A DNA stretch of 64,000 nt from assembly GCF_037126465.1 (NCBI RefSeq), contig NC_088209.1:1178001-1242000 (forward strand), in the 5' to 3' direction. This DNA is from Ornithodoros turicata. Its lineage: Eukaryota; Arthropoda; Arachnida; Ixodida; Argasidae. The translations under genes and the position numbers were made by a program. A model generated the notes under the pieces. It saw only the letters and a program-made list of their open reading frames with translations. It was not told the DNA's origin and did no database searches. Positions 11,463 through 21,502 of this stretch are shown one piece after another; within the stretch, counting starts at the first letter, position 1, and every line of letters begins with the position of its first letter.

Positions 11463-11563
11463 TGGATGAGCGTCTACTTGAGCGAGTGAGGCAGTCAGCC
11501 CAGCTGTATGTCTCAGTCCCAGCCAATAAGGCAACGAGACGCGCAAACTTCACAGCATGGTAA
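11463..11563 (+). pseudogene. Orphan MADF-domain first exon
   Basis: From the ATG at 11463 the frame reads MDERLLERVRQSAQLYVSVP and on to RRANFTAW. This matches the start of the MADF DNA-binding domain (D/E-R-L-I-E-x-V-R, then LY, then x-x-AW). Directly after AW comes a good 5' splice site, CATG|GTAAGC, with GT at 11560-11561, the usual place for an intron in arthropod MADF genes. The second half of the domain, expected to carry a KW and LRD motif, was not found downstream. The frame is also open upstream to 11156 with no recognisable domain. Probably an exon remnant, possibly transposon-derived. Confidence 0.5.
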
Positions 11564-12976
11564 GCCAATAGAGATGCTCCCAAACGATATTGTGACGCGT
11601 TGAGTGTTGCATGGTGAACTGACTACAAAGCAAACCGTTTCAGCTGTGCGTGTCCCAAGCAGAAATCAACAAGATGAGCGGACTCTCCCCCGTACTGCTG
11701 AAGTTTATATCCTGCACATGGTAGGAACATTTTCCTGTAGGTTAGAAGTGCATTACATATCATAATTTCGTAGTCAACATCATAAAAAAGAAAAAAAAGA
11801 ACGCGTACTATACCAAGCATACGATTCCCTTTGTCATTAATTTCTTCCCTTTTCTTTCTCCCAGGTATTGTGCATGAGTAGCTGTGGTGCTCTTAACGAG
11901 TGCCTAGATCTCCATTTTTGTTCTTTGTCATTCCATTCATGTTGCACATATTTCCAAATCTGTAAAAACATTTCTAACACTCTGTACTCATGAAACAATC
12001 GTGTGCTTTGACGTAAAAAATGTCATCTCCTGTTTAGAAGCCAACGTCTTGCGCACGTCAGCGGAGCAGATGCTTGGCACATCGGTCACAGGTATGTAGC
12101 TTTCAACGTTTTCCTTGATTTTGTGGCAGATTGCACCTTTTGTACGTTGTTTCTTCTTCTAGGTCTTAGGGTGTTAATACGTGCTTCTCGAGGGCCGTCT
12201 CAGGAGATCTCCCCACATCGGAAGTATATACCTCCACCTTGCTTCTTTGCTTCAAGCGATAGGGCACAAAGCAATTTATATAATTTACTTTAGCCTTTAC
12301 AGCTGAAGTGCTCAGAATGGTGCATACCATGATGCTTATCAGGAGCACCACACTGCGCGGCTTGACCTCGTATTGGCCAAGTTAACAACGGCACCAACGG
12401 ACGGACCTGCAGAAAAAGACATCTTTAGGGAGCCATTCTAATATCGTCAAGAGCTTCTGCGATTCGATGTCTCTCTTTACCATCACAAAGGCTATAATTG
12501 GTACGTTCTGCACAATCCACGCGCATTGCCTACATGTATTTGGGATAAGGTTGTGCGTAAAGTTCTGTTTTCGTCAGTTGAGTAGCTCAGGGCTTTTCTT
12601 AATGTTGCGGGGGCACGTACTTCTGAGATGCGGGGGCAGTGACGAAAGGGACAACACTAGACTGATTTTGTGTCAACTGATGTCAGAGGATGTCGCAGAG
12701 AACTTCAGTTACAAGGGTCGTAATGGGAAAAAAAAAAACTCCAGCGCCCTCAATCTGTGGCAAGATTGTCACTCGTATGTGCTTTACTCTGCATACTAAA
12801 GCGCGTTTAACACTCAAATCATCCATTTGCAGCCTTGAAACTGTCTTGTCCTGTTCTCATGCATGCTCAAACGACTAGAATGTTGCCCGCTCGAAGGTTC
12901 ATCCAGTGTATAAATTTGTGGATGGATTATTTGCCTCCTGTAACCCTGTTTTCTCTCGTGGGGTTTAATATCCGCA

Positions 12977-13103
12977 GTGGTACGTAATACTTTCTTGAGT
13001 ACTACAGTAATAATAAAATTGTAATAATAGAGTTGTTATTAATAAAGCTATAACAAAGTAATTGCAGGTAATAAAGTATTGAGTACTACATCCACTGTAG
13101 TAC
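12977..13103. repeat. AT-rich fold-back with GTACTAC words
   Basis: GTGGTACGTAATACTTTC and TTGAGTACTACAGTA at the left are answered by AAAGTATTGAGTACTACA and CACTGTAGTAC at the right, so direct and inverted versions of the same word alternate. Between them lies an AATAAT-rich stretch. Similar in style to the other word islands. Confidence 0.4.
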
Positions 13104-14560
13104 AATTTTTTTCTTTCCTAGAGATCTCTATTGAAAAGAACGTTTATGCAGGCGAGTTGCAATGCGATACTTTTTCGCAGCCGAGTAGATCTGCGTGCCA
13201 AAAGTGCAGAGGGGAGTTATACTGTGATATTCTCTGGAGCAGAGTTTATCCAATTGAAGTACTGTACACAATATTTCCTTGAGATCTGACTTGAAACGTT
13301 GTTCCTGGAAACTCTTTTATGCGAGGGGAAAATCGAAATCTTTTGTGGTGTACAGTATGTCTCAGCTACGTATGATGGAACAAAGGAATGTAACAAGAAA
13401 AGGCGATAAGTGTTGTATATCAAGAACAGTTGTTAAATGTTTCGAAAAGTAGTATGCTTTGTTCACATGTATCTTTTCCTTGAGACAAACTAAGTGTGAG
13501 TAATTTGTACTATCTCGAATAATTTATTTTTGGGCCGAGCTGTAAGTTCGAAGGTTGTAGGCTGTCTTGAGTAAACACATATTGCTTGTGTTTGCTGCAA
13601 TGCATGCCTTGCGTAGATGATGTTCGCAGCAAAAAGATCGTGAAATTACCACAATACGAAATAATATCAGAAGTGACAATCTGTTTTACGCGAGCTTTGT
13701 GCGTTTCGATAGCATAGCGTCCGCGCGTATGTGAAAAAAAATTCTGTGGATTTCCAGGTTGTAACGCGATGCATTTTTCCTGAAAAAAGAAAAAAAAAGG
13801 TGTACTTTGACTGAGACACGTGTGTAGGTGTTTCTCAACGCAGTCTAAACCTTCTGGTTGACACATCGACCCTATATAATAAGTGAAAAAGTTTCCTTTG
13901 TTATCCCTAAGTTATTTATTAGCAGCAGTGAGGGAAAAAACGGGTAGGCAGATCACGCTGTTAACAAGGTTCAGCAGCTGCTGTTCGCGTAGAAGCTTCG
14001 CCTGTTTTAAAACCGCGGTTCACATTATCTCAGATACCCTGTATACAAACATTCCTCAGTTTGCTGTTCTACCCGCCCATTTACTATTTTCTCTGCCGAG
14101 AGAGATGAGAGAAGTTTGTGAATGTGTTTGTGAAGCGAGAATAGGTGGAACATTGCACCTCCACTGTGTTTCAGGGGTTTTTCCAAGTGTGTTTATGCAC
14201 TCTCGTTTGTAGTACGTGGTGTGTACAAGGTCATTTGTGCTTAGGAAATAAATATGTTTTACTAATATTCGAAAGCAGTAGTTTTATTGATCCTCGCCAT
14301 TCTGAGTCCCGGCAGTGGGCGGGTAGCGGGAGGAGGGGCTACCGCGATCTCTGGGCTGCATGCATGGACACACGCAGTATCATCCTAGCTTGATCGCTCG
14401 GGTGATCCGCGGGAACTTGCAGGAAGGTTACTCGGGTGGCCAAGTTGTGCGTTTTTCGGAGTTTTTTCGGGGATTGGCATTCCTACCGGGAACGAACGCA
14501 TCGACCCAATGCGTGGTTCGGGGTTCATCGCAGGTATGGATTTTGGTTTGCTGATGGGGA

Positions 14561-14580
14561 CAGGGGGTACGTACCCCCTG
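14561..14580. repeat. Perfect 20-bp palindrome
   Basis: CAGGGGGTACGTACCCCCTG reads the same on both strands without a spacer. No associated gene. Confidence 0.8.
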
Positions 14581-15111
14581 CCCCCCTCATAAAGTGTAAC
14601 ATTCCATAGCCCTTTGTTGAAAACGGAGTACTGCGAATTTAGCCGAGAAATCACGTAACGGTTAGTAAATAACCGAATTAAATTGATAAAGATTGCGGAG
14701 CATACCGCGACCTGTATTGCCAGCAACACGAATTGCTAGCGTCCCCATTTCGAGGACAAAGGGGAGCTTATGGGGACGAGTCACGACCAATATCCTTGTT
14801 GTATCGTGTTGTTGTTATATCAAGTTGCAAATGCAATGGCAACGCGGCGGCAACTGCAAGCTTCTTTGCTCTTTGCCCGTGCAACCTACCCGCAGGCCGA
14901 CGTCGTGCGTGACGTTGCATGAGAGTGAAGCGCAGGTTTCGTCGTTTGCTATTACGGCACGTTTCGACAAATTCCTCGAAGGCGACTTGGTTATTCTGAA
15001 TGAAACTTTGACCGTTCTATGTGTACAGTACTTGCGAAAATAGTGTTGGTTAAGTTTCGGAATCGCCTCTGCTGTACGAGACCCTCCTCTTTAACGCGCC
15101 CGTTGGAAGTT

Positions 15112-15304
15112 AGCGTTCTTCTCGTGTTGCAATGCACGTGATTCGTGAGATTTTTTTTCAGTCTCGTTACGAAAGCCGCTGACGAATACGCTCGGTAACG
15201 CTTTCATATGCTCACACGTATGCTGATGTACACGTCAGCTGCCTCCGTCACGTGACTAGAAAGTAATCCCACGAATCACGAACATGAACCACGACAAGAA
15301 CGCT
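15112..15304. mobile_element. 193-bp MITE with ~48-bp terminal inverted repeats
   Basis: The left end AGCGTTCTTCTCGTG and, further in, CGTGATTCGTGAGATT, are matched on the right by AATCCCACGAATCACG and CACGACAAGAACGCT. The arms pair over almost 50 bp with a few mismatches. The centre has CACGTATG/CGTCAGC words. No clear target duplication (AAGTT left, CCTGC right), so the superfamily is undetermined. Confidence 0.7.
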
Positions 15305-15330
15305 CCTGCCAATGGCTGCTACAGTCACGC

Positions 15331-15363
15331 CTGAGGAAGGATAGTAACCGGCTCTGAAACGTC
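15331..15363 (+). ncRNA. Candidate hammerhead ribozyme remnant
   Basis: CTGAGGA at 15331-15337 fits the CUGANGA core and GAAACGTC at 15356-15363 fits the GAAAC plus GUC cleavage triplet that Penelope-like hammerheads use with a very short stem III. The 18 nt between would be stem-loop II, but it pairs only weakly (about three pairs with a wobble). Stem I complementarity is also poor. It may be a decayed ribozyme or chance. Confidence 0.3.
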
Positions 15364-16789
15364 GGGTAACCCCCTTCCTGCCCCTATACACGTTGGTTGA
15401 CGATTTTCTTCATTGTTGCTTTTACCCAGTCAGACACACTTCGTCGTTCACACTCAGTCGTTCGCGTTCAGTTCTTGCTGATGTGCCCTTCATTTGATGT
15501 ACGATAATTAGAGAATTGGATGGTAGGCAAAAGTTACTTAATTATTTTCCTCCTCCTCTCTCACTCACTCGAATTAGAATTAATTCGAAATGAGCGTCTT
15601 AAAATGAAAATAATAGAAATTGAATACATATTTTTAATTGGCTCCGCAATTAGTGAGGGAGCTTGAAATGTCCATTACCAATTTAACATGCTGTTTTCAA
15701 CTACCGCTAGCAACACGTACTGCCTGTGTGATAGAGACAAACAAAGTTCCCATCCGGAATGATGCTTTAATTACACCACGCATCCTTCACAGGTGGCGAT
15801 TGCACGGCTGATGCCGCGCGCCTCAATCCTTATCTGGACCTCCGACAGGGACAGCTTCTGCTATCTTGTCGTCACTTCGCATCGCCATAGTAAGCTCCGT
15901 GCCTGTGTTGGTTTCTCCCTGGAATCATCGAGGGGCTTTCAGTGATGTGCATGTCTTCACAGATCGCTTCAATGAGTATCACTGCATCATTATACACCGT
16001 GATTCACGGGCCACTACATTGAACTGGAGGGCTACACTTGCGAAGGGCATAAGGCACTGAGCCTAATACATGTCACCCAGTTTTAAAAACGCGTTATTCA
16101 CCGAGTGAAATAAAATCAGCTATATAATTTACAGATAGCACGTTGTTCCACAGCACAAAGTTTAGTAAGCAAGGTTCCTTCGCTCGCTGGTTTTAAGAGT
16201 CCTCGCGGCACGCTAATTTTTCCATGCCAAAACGAAACCTGTGAAAATCGACCGAGATATACATCTCTTTTTGGCCAGTGCCATGCATCATAGCCTTAAC
16301 GTCTGTAAAAGCGATGTATAACTATTGCTTCGATCTTCGAACAACTAGATAGTGGTAAAGCGTTGCCTTCCTACAAGGTGCTGCCCTAGGCAGTTGCGAG
16401 CAAGTATTGTCCGAACGATTTCCGCTTTCCAAACGATTTCCATGGAATAATAGTAATAGTAATAATAATAATAATAATAATACGGCTAGGTCTACGACTA
16501 CGGGTACTAGTACAACAACAACTACTACTGATAACAATAAATCGTCGCCAAAATAATGTAGTCTCTGCCCCCGTTACTCAGATCCCCTCCAGCCGATCGC
16601 TGTACAATTCCCAACTAAGTTTATTCTATCGAGAATCTCCCGAGCCTAAAGTAGTCCCGTTTCCTTTCCTTTTTTGGACATCACATGGACACAGAATCAC
16701 CGAGGTATTCTTGTTCTTTTACCCCATGTTGAATGACCATTAGCCACAAACGAAGATTGACCAGGGCATGTAGATTCGACTACATGACA
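15364..16789. other. Unrecognised non-coding DNA with (TAA)n
   Basis: No gene recognised. An AAT/TAG microsatellite lies at about 16447-16482, followed by ACT/ACA triplets. Confidence 0.5.
16447..16482. repeat. (AAT)n microsatellite
   Basis: About twelve AAT/AGT triplets. Confidence 0.9.
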
Positions 16790-16931
16790 ATCTAGATCGG
16801 AGAAGGTGATGGTGATTGTGAGAAGTTGGTAGAGGTGGTGATGGAGGTAGTGAAGATGAAATAATTAAGTGTAGACGAGAATAAGAGGAGAGATTAAAAA
16901 TAAGAAGAAGAGAATAAACACTTGCACAACA

Positions 16932-17204
16932 TTACATGCAGTTCACGAGTCCTGAGACTCGGAGAAAACCGAGGAGAGCGGCAGTGACAGCCCACTGGTT
17001 GGGGTGCAAGACGGGGCCAAGAAGAGCGGCCAACGAAAAGTCGTTACAGCCAATCTGGAGCAGACGGCTGCGGAGGGTGTCCCTATGTTGAAGGTGCTGC
17101 TGGCAATACAGGAGTTGGTGTGGGATGTCAGCTTCCATTCTACAGACATTACAGTTTGGTAAATTTAGCCGACCCATCTTGAAGTGAGGGTGTACGGGCA
17201 ACAT
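16932..17204 (-). pseudogene. LINE family A C-terminal Cys/His tail
   Basis: NCNVCRMEADIPHQLLYC gives a C-x2-C-x7-H-x4-C knuckle; it is followed by QIGCNDFSLAALLGPV and LLGFLRVSGLVNCM. This tail closes the ORF2 protein of RNase H-bearing LINEs. The same ending, FLxxxGL, is found in the other LINEs of the window. It overlaps the RNase H frame by about 55 bases, a frameshift. Confidence 0.8.
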
Positions 17205-17849
17205 TGAGTCGTAGGCGGTGGAGAAGGGATTCTTCTTTACGGCTGCGGTGGCAAGTGATGACGAACTCCATCAATGGGTCGATAGACCGTAGGAATGAGT
17301 TGTAAGTCGTAGTTTCGGCACGGAACTGTTGAGCACATGTGGCCCACCGACGGCGTATGTATAGACGGCATGTGGAGGCTGTAAGCGACAGAGGTGCCAG
17401 GGCCGAAGTGTCATCAGACGCAGCGCGTCTCGCTACTGCGTCTGCTCGGGTATTTCCATACACGCCTACGTGGCCAGGGACCCATTGAAACGTGATGTTG
17501 TAACCAGTGGCGAAGAGTTCATTGAATTTTTGAAGCGTCGTGGTATGGAAATCGCTTATTATGCTGGGGCGAGATGACGACAACATATCTAGTTATGCCT
17601 TGCTGTCGGTAAGAATAACCCATGTTCCGTGCTAGGATTCGGTAATATGCTCCAGTGCTGGAGGATACCAAACAGTTCGGCTTCTGTCGAGGACACAGTA
17701 TAGGGGAGTTTGAAACCATGCCCCAGGTCTTCATCCGGAACGTAGAAAGCAACGCTCGAACTATCTTGGGTTACTGAGCCATCGGTGTACATATGGCGAC
17801 TTAGTCGGTGTGTTGACTCGAGGTGCTCCAGTGTGAGCGGGTGGCCCAC
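17149..17849 (-). pseudogene. LINE family A RNase H domain, frameshifted
   Basis: Two overlapping frames. The first (17849-17589) has HMYTDGSVTQDSS, the first catalytic Asp, and SSTEAELFGIL, the Glu. The second (17586-17149) has ITFQWVPGHVGVYGNTRADA, the terminal His/Asp motif, then a linker with EESLLHRLRLNVARTPS. RNase H in these elements removes the RNA template during integration. The frame change between the two halves marks the copy as inactive. Confidence 0.85.
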
Positions 17850-17918
17850 GACTGTGGGGACGTCTTTCTTGCGTTGGAAGCCACGGATGTTAGAGTGAAT
17901 ACAGGGTCTTTCGAGAGT

Positions 17919-19184
17919 TCACATCGCCGGTGCATGGGATGGTGTAGACGCAGGAGATGGAATGCTCCTTTTCAGGCGGGCAATGGCACTGCCGAAAGCA
18001 GACGCCGGGCAGTCCTCATCAATGCGACAAAGAGAGTGGCTCGGGTGCTGTGTAATGTAGCGTGTATAAGCGCGAAGGGTATCACCATCCCGCAGTATGT
18101 GAATCGGCTGCTGTCGCTCCTCTGCCATGACAGAATACGTCTCCGTTGTCCTGGGGACTCCCAAACAGGCACGGAGAATACGGGCCTGGATGTTGAGCAG
18201 TTCCTGTTCTTGGGTTCGACTGAGACCATGCAGAATGGGTAAGCTGTACCGCAATGCCCCCAACACCAGGGCCTCATGGACACGATAGAGGTCAGAGCAT
18301 GACGGGCCCCAGGATGCACCAGCAATACGCCTGAGTACATTTACCAAACTGTTTTCCTTGGTAGCAAGCAGCTTCACATGCTTGGACCACGTCAGGCCAC
18401 GGTCAATTGTAATCCCCAGGTATCGGCAGGTCGTGACAAAGGTCAGGGGTGAGCCATCAATGAAAAGCGGATACTTATGGAATGATCTCCGTGAGAATGC
18501 CATGGCTACTGTCTTGCTAGGCGAGACAACCAAGCTGTGGTGCAAGAGGTATCTTGAAATGATGTTTATTGAACGTTGTAGTCGGCGTTGGATCGTGTCA
18601 TGCCGAACGGCGGAAGTCCAGATGCATATGTCGTCAGCATATATTGTAATGTGAGTGTGATTATGAAGCTGCGCAGGAAGAGAAGCCATAATGATATTGA
18701 ATAAGAGGGGACTGAGGAGGTTCCCTTGTGGGACACCACGGCGCACGCGGAACGTCGCAGTGTCCCCGTCAGCGGTGCGTACAAACAGGGAGCGGTCAGC
18801 CAAGAAGTCTTTAAACCATGAACAGGGGCAGCCCCCGACTTCAGCTTCTGAAAGCGTCGCCATGATTGCGCTACGGAGGACACTGTCGTACGCTTTCTTG
18901 ACGTCGAGGAAGACAGCGGCTGTCAATAAACCTTCGGCCCTTGCCTGTTGTGTCCTACTGGTTAGAGTTATGATGCTGTCCATTGCTGACCGGCCTGGGC
19001 GAAAACCCGCCATCTCCTCGGGAAAAAAAGCCCGTGATCTCAAGGAACCAGCTCTGGGTGATTGAATATTATACGTTCCAAGGTCTTCCCCACACAGCTT
19101 GTAAGAGCTATTGGGCGGAAAGAATCGATTTGATGCGGTGATTGACCTGGTTTCAGTAAAAGGACCACCATCGCGGTCTTCCAC
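17919..19184 (-). CDS. LINE family A reverse transcriptase, palm and thumb (broken ORF2)
   Basis: 421 codons in one frame. FPEEMAGFRPGRSAMDS (RT2), LTAAVFLDVKKAYDSV (RT3, catalytic Asp), RRGVPQGNLLSPLLFNI (RT4), HITIYADDICIW (RT5, catalytic YADD), SPSKTVAMAF and CRYLGITIDRGLTW (RT6-7) are all present. After about residue 300 the LxHxLSRTQEQELLNIQARI linker common to I-group elements follows. Upstream, another frame (19153-19470) carries the start of RT, with VPNEWKTAMV and SFRPIALTSCVGKTLE, so at least one frameshift separates them. Catalytic residues are intact, but the protein is not complete. Confidence 0.88.
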   Translation of the reverse strand: MEDRDGGPFTETRSITASNRFFPPNSSYKLCGEDLGTYNIQSPRAGSLRSRAFFPEEMAGFRPGRSAMDSIITLTSRTQQARAEGLLTAAVFLDVKKAYDSVLRSAIMATLSEAEVGGCPCSWFKDFLADRSLFVRTADGDTATFRVRRGVPQGNLLSPLLFNIIMASLPAQLHNHTHITIYADDICIWTSAVRHDTIQRRLQRSINIISRYLLHHSLVVSPSKTVAMAFSRRSFHKYPLFIDGSPLTFVTTCRYLGITIDRGLTWSKHVKLLATKENSLVNVLRRIAGASWGPSCSDLYRVHEALVLGALRYSLPILHGLSRTQEQELLNIQARILRACLGVPRTTETYSVMAEERQQPIHILRDGDTLRAYTRYITQHPSHSLCRIDEDCPASAFGSAIARLKRSIPSPASTPSHAPAM

Positions 19185-19550
19185 TCGTTTGGGACTTCCC
19201 CTTGGCTCCAGCTGTCATTGAAGATCCGTATGAGGGATGCTCGCCCTGATAGGGGAAGATACCGAAGGGCCTTCTACGTGGTCTGGTCTGCTCAAGGGGA
19301 GGTATGCAGAGGAGAGTCCCGTAGTGCAGAGTCGAGCTCGAGAAGGGTAAGGGGCAGGTCCAGAGCCGGGTCTTTCGAAGACTGCATACCGGGTGGAAGA
19401 CCTTGAGCCTGATGAGAGCACGCCTGGAGGCTGCGCTGTGAGGCGCACGCAATAGTCCTCCGAAAGGCACAGTTAAGAACGCGAGGTAGCCAAGGACAGG
19501 GAGCGGAACGAGTGCCGTTGAACCACAGGAGTAGAAAGGAGGGTCAAGTA
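19185..19550 (-). pseudogene. LINE family A, 5' remnant of the RT region
   Basis: Minus-strand frames carry IRIFNDSWSQGEVPNEWKTA and then SPHQIDSFRPIALTSC, the usual sequence before RT domain 2. Frameshifts divide it. Upstream of about 19550 homology ends. Confidence 0.65.
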
Positions 19551-19589
19551 AGCAATGTTCACAGAAGAGTTAAACGATCAAAAGCATTC

Positions 19590-21001
19590 ATCAGGTGTAG
19601 CTGTAGACGCAGTGCGACACAAGCACCTTTTCCAGATACGTCGGCGTAAAGCTCCGGCACTTGTCGCCAAGTACTAGCTAATATAGGCCGAAAAGGTGCG
19701 TTTCACATCAATCGACGTCAGCGGAGGAAACTTAAATGGTCGAATGCCCGTAGGATGAACGTCATCTGATAAGGCAGCCAATGTCGTTTTAAATCCCAGG
19801 CTTCTGTCGAGTACATACCTATGTTTTTGCGCAATTCTATCCTTCACAGGACCTACTGGCACGGTGTCGATTTGCTTTTCGGCGGTAGACACCATAGCAA
19901 GAGCATCGCACAAGGCTTGGGCGGATGCCTCCAGACGCGTGATGCTGCCGGCAATGGAAGCGTATAGTTAGCTGAAATGTACGCCAGCTCACCAGGAATC
20001 TTTGTCAACACTAAGATGTCTTGGGCGCGTTTCACACTATCGGCCCCATTCCCTCGATAGCTGCTGTATGACCGCGCGAAGTCCTTCAAAGGTCATGTGC
20101 AGGTACCCAACCGCTGTCAACCACGTGTCCCAACGCTTCGAAATCGGTTTGTGGAAAGCAGAGTGTCAGGCAGTCTGTCTTTGAAGGCCTTCACCTTTAC
20201 AGGGGCCTTCAGCAACGCTTTCTTTACGGATGAGATGACCTGATTCTCCTGCAACACGATGCAAAGCGTGCACGAGGCAAGTGATGAGAAATCATTCTGG
20301 TATTCATTTAGCAATGTTGCGGCGCGATGTATGTATGCTGCAGCATCAGTGTAGAGAAGCAACACTTCCTTATCACTTGTCGTCCTTAACTGTCATCCTT
20401 AACTCCAGATGGATACACTTTCATGGAATCGCTGAAAGTAAGCCACCGTGTCGCAATTTGTATTTTCCAGTGGTTTGCGGGGTATCAAATACGGGCTGCT
20501 GCTTTGATCCGTATTTATTTCTCCCACCACCAACATGGATATACATATGTCGCCAGTTTCTATACGTCGTCTCGTCCACATCAATCTTCTCGTCAGTATT
20601 TCAGAACTATTGGTACTCAGCACTCCTTCATACGTCTTGAACACAATCCCAAAGAAGCTTTGCCGGGTCGTCGATGGAAAGTCCTTTGTGCAGTTGAACT
20701 TGTGCGCGCCTGTAGCAGCATGTTGCTCTAGGTGGATTTTTCCTCGCATGGACCCTGCAAATCGCAGACCGATTCTTACGCTAGTAGAGGAAGATCTTAC
20801 GCGGAACTGAACTGCCGAATGTGAGCGCGCGGAAGCGAACTCTGGACTTACTTGCTTTCCGCACGGCTGACACAGCACCAGAACTTCGTCAGTGGTGTAG
20901 CAGTTAAAACGCTCAATCCACGACTTAACCAGACTTCGCCTGGTTGCCTTTATTATCGGCATTCTGCAATGGCAGCGACCGTCCTCGGGCCCACGTTGCA
21001 A
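19590..21001 (-). pseudogene. hAT-family transposase with BED-like zinc finger, decayed
   Basis: The N-terminal frame (21001-20399) has SLVKSWIERFNCYTTDE, then LCQPCGKQV and HLEQHAATGAHKFNC, a C-x2-C ... H zinc finger like that of CGGBP1-like hAT proteins, followed by MLVVGEINTDQSSSPYLI. A second frame (20365-20117) has LLYTDAAAYIHRAATLL and QVISSVKKALLKAPVKVKAF, the catalytic-core region. Two more frames cover KDFARSYSS ... DILVLTKIPGELAYI (20089-19853) and the C-terminal dimerisation region FPPLTSIDVKRTFSAY (19913-19674), and DKCRSFTPTYLEKVLVSHC extends to about 19590. The order is complete but frameshifts and stops break it four times. TIRs and an 8-bp duplication were not found. Confidence 0.8.
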
Positions 21002-21002
21002 C

Positions 21003-21379
21003 GTGTTGTGCTGCGTGCACGCGGCAGGACGACCGACGTCAATGGAACGCGTCGTTCTCGATATAGCTTCGTTTTAGCTCCGTGCCACAATGGTAGCTAG
21101 AGTGTGTGGTGCCCAGACCGTACCGTTGTGCCACTTCTCCCACTACCTCTCCGTGTTTTGCTGGGTGACGCTTCGTGGGAGAGGTTTATGAATGCGTATA
21201 TGCTTGTTATTTTCGGCAGCGGTGAAATAATGCTACTTGAGACGGAATATATAGCACGACATTGTCGGTCCCATCTTCTTCCTTTACGCAGACAGAAAAA
21301 AAAAGGAACGAACAAGGATGAACACACGCACACACGTAAAGATACGATGATGAGATGGGGCTGATGCCGGCCAGCAGGC
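21003..21379. other. Non-coding DNA between the hAT remnant and the LINE 3' end
   Basis: No gene recognised. The 3' end of the host LINE on the minus strand probably lies near 21340-21380, where CATCATC-type words stop. Confidence 0.4.
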
Positions 21380-21494
21380 TCGTCGCTGCCCCAGTGCCAT
21401 CTGTAGGTACTGAGAGATGATGATGGGGATGAGGATTCCGGTAATCAAAGCAGGGTGGAGAGGCCTGTTGATGACAGGAAATCTCAAATGTGCA
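21380..21494 (-). mobile_element. 3' end of the host LINE (interrupted copy)
   Basis: Read on the minus strand directly after the insertion site, the host frame resumes with DFLSSTGLSTLL followed by a stop. This corresponds to FLRVSGLV at the end of family A. The upstream part of the same frame ends with VLSPWSSTVH at 22749, just before the inserted element. So the two pieces were contiguous. The 3' UTR then shows CATCCCCATCATCATC. Confidence 0.75.
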
Positions 21495-21502
21495 TATGAA
21501 CG
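21495..21502. repeat. 8-bp target-site duplication, left copy
   Basis: TATGAACG; identical at 22741-22748. Confidence 0.75.

Larger units (their letters stand above)
11564..15111. other. Unrecognised non-coding DNA
   Basis: About 3.5 kb without a recognised gene. It contains a small fold-back at 12977-13103 and a perfect 20-bp palindrome at 14561-14580, listed separately. A proline-rich minus-strand frame at 14385-14729 has no recognisable domain and I do not call it. Confidence 0.45.
16790..19550 (-). mobile_element. 5'-truncated RNase H-bearing LINE (I-group), family A
   Basis: On the minus strand it contains in order the end of the RT fingers region, the full RT palm with YADD, a thumb/linker, an RNase H domain and a Cys/His tail. 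RT plus RNase H on a non-LTR element puts it in the I group in the broad sense. The 5' end, including any endonuclease, is missing; homology stops near 19550, about 40 bp from the end of a hAT transposase. The 3' UTR after 16930 is T/C-rich and has CACC/CATCACC words around 16800-16860. Several frameshifts break the ORF, so it is dead. Confidence 0.85.
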
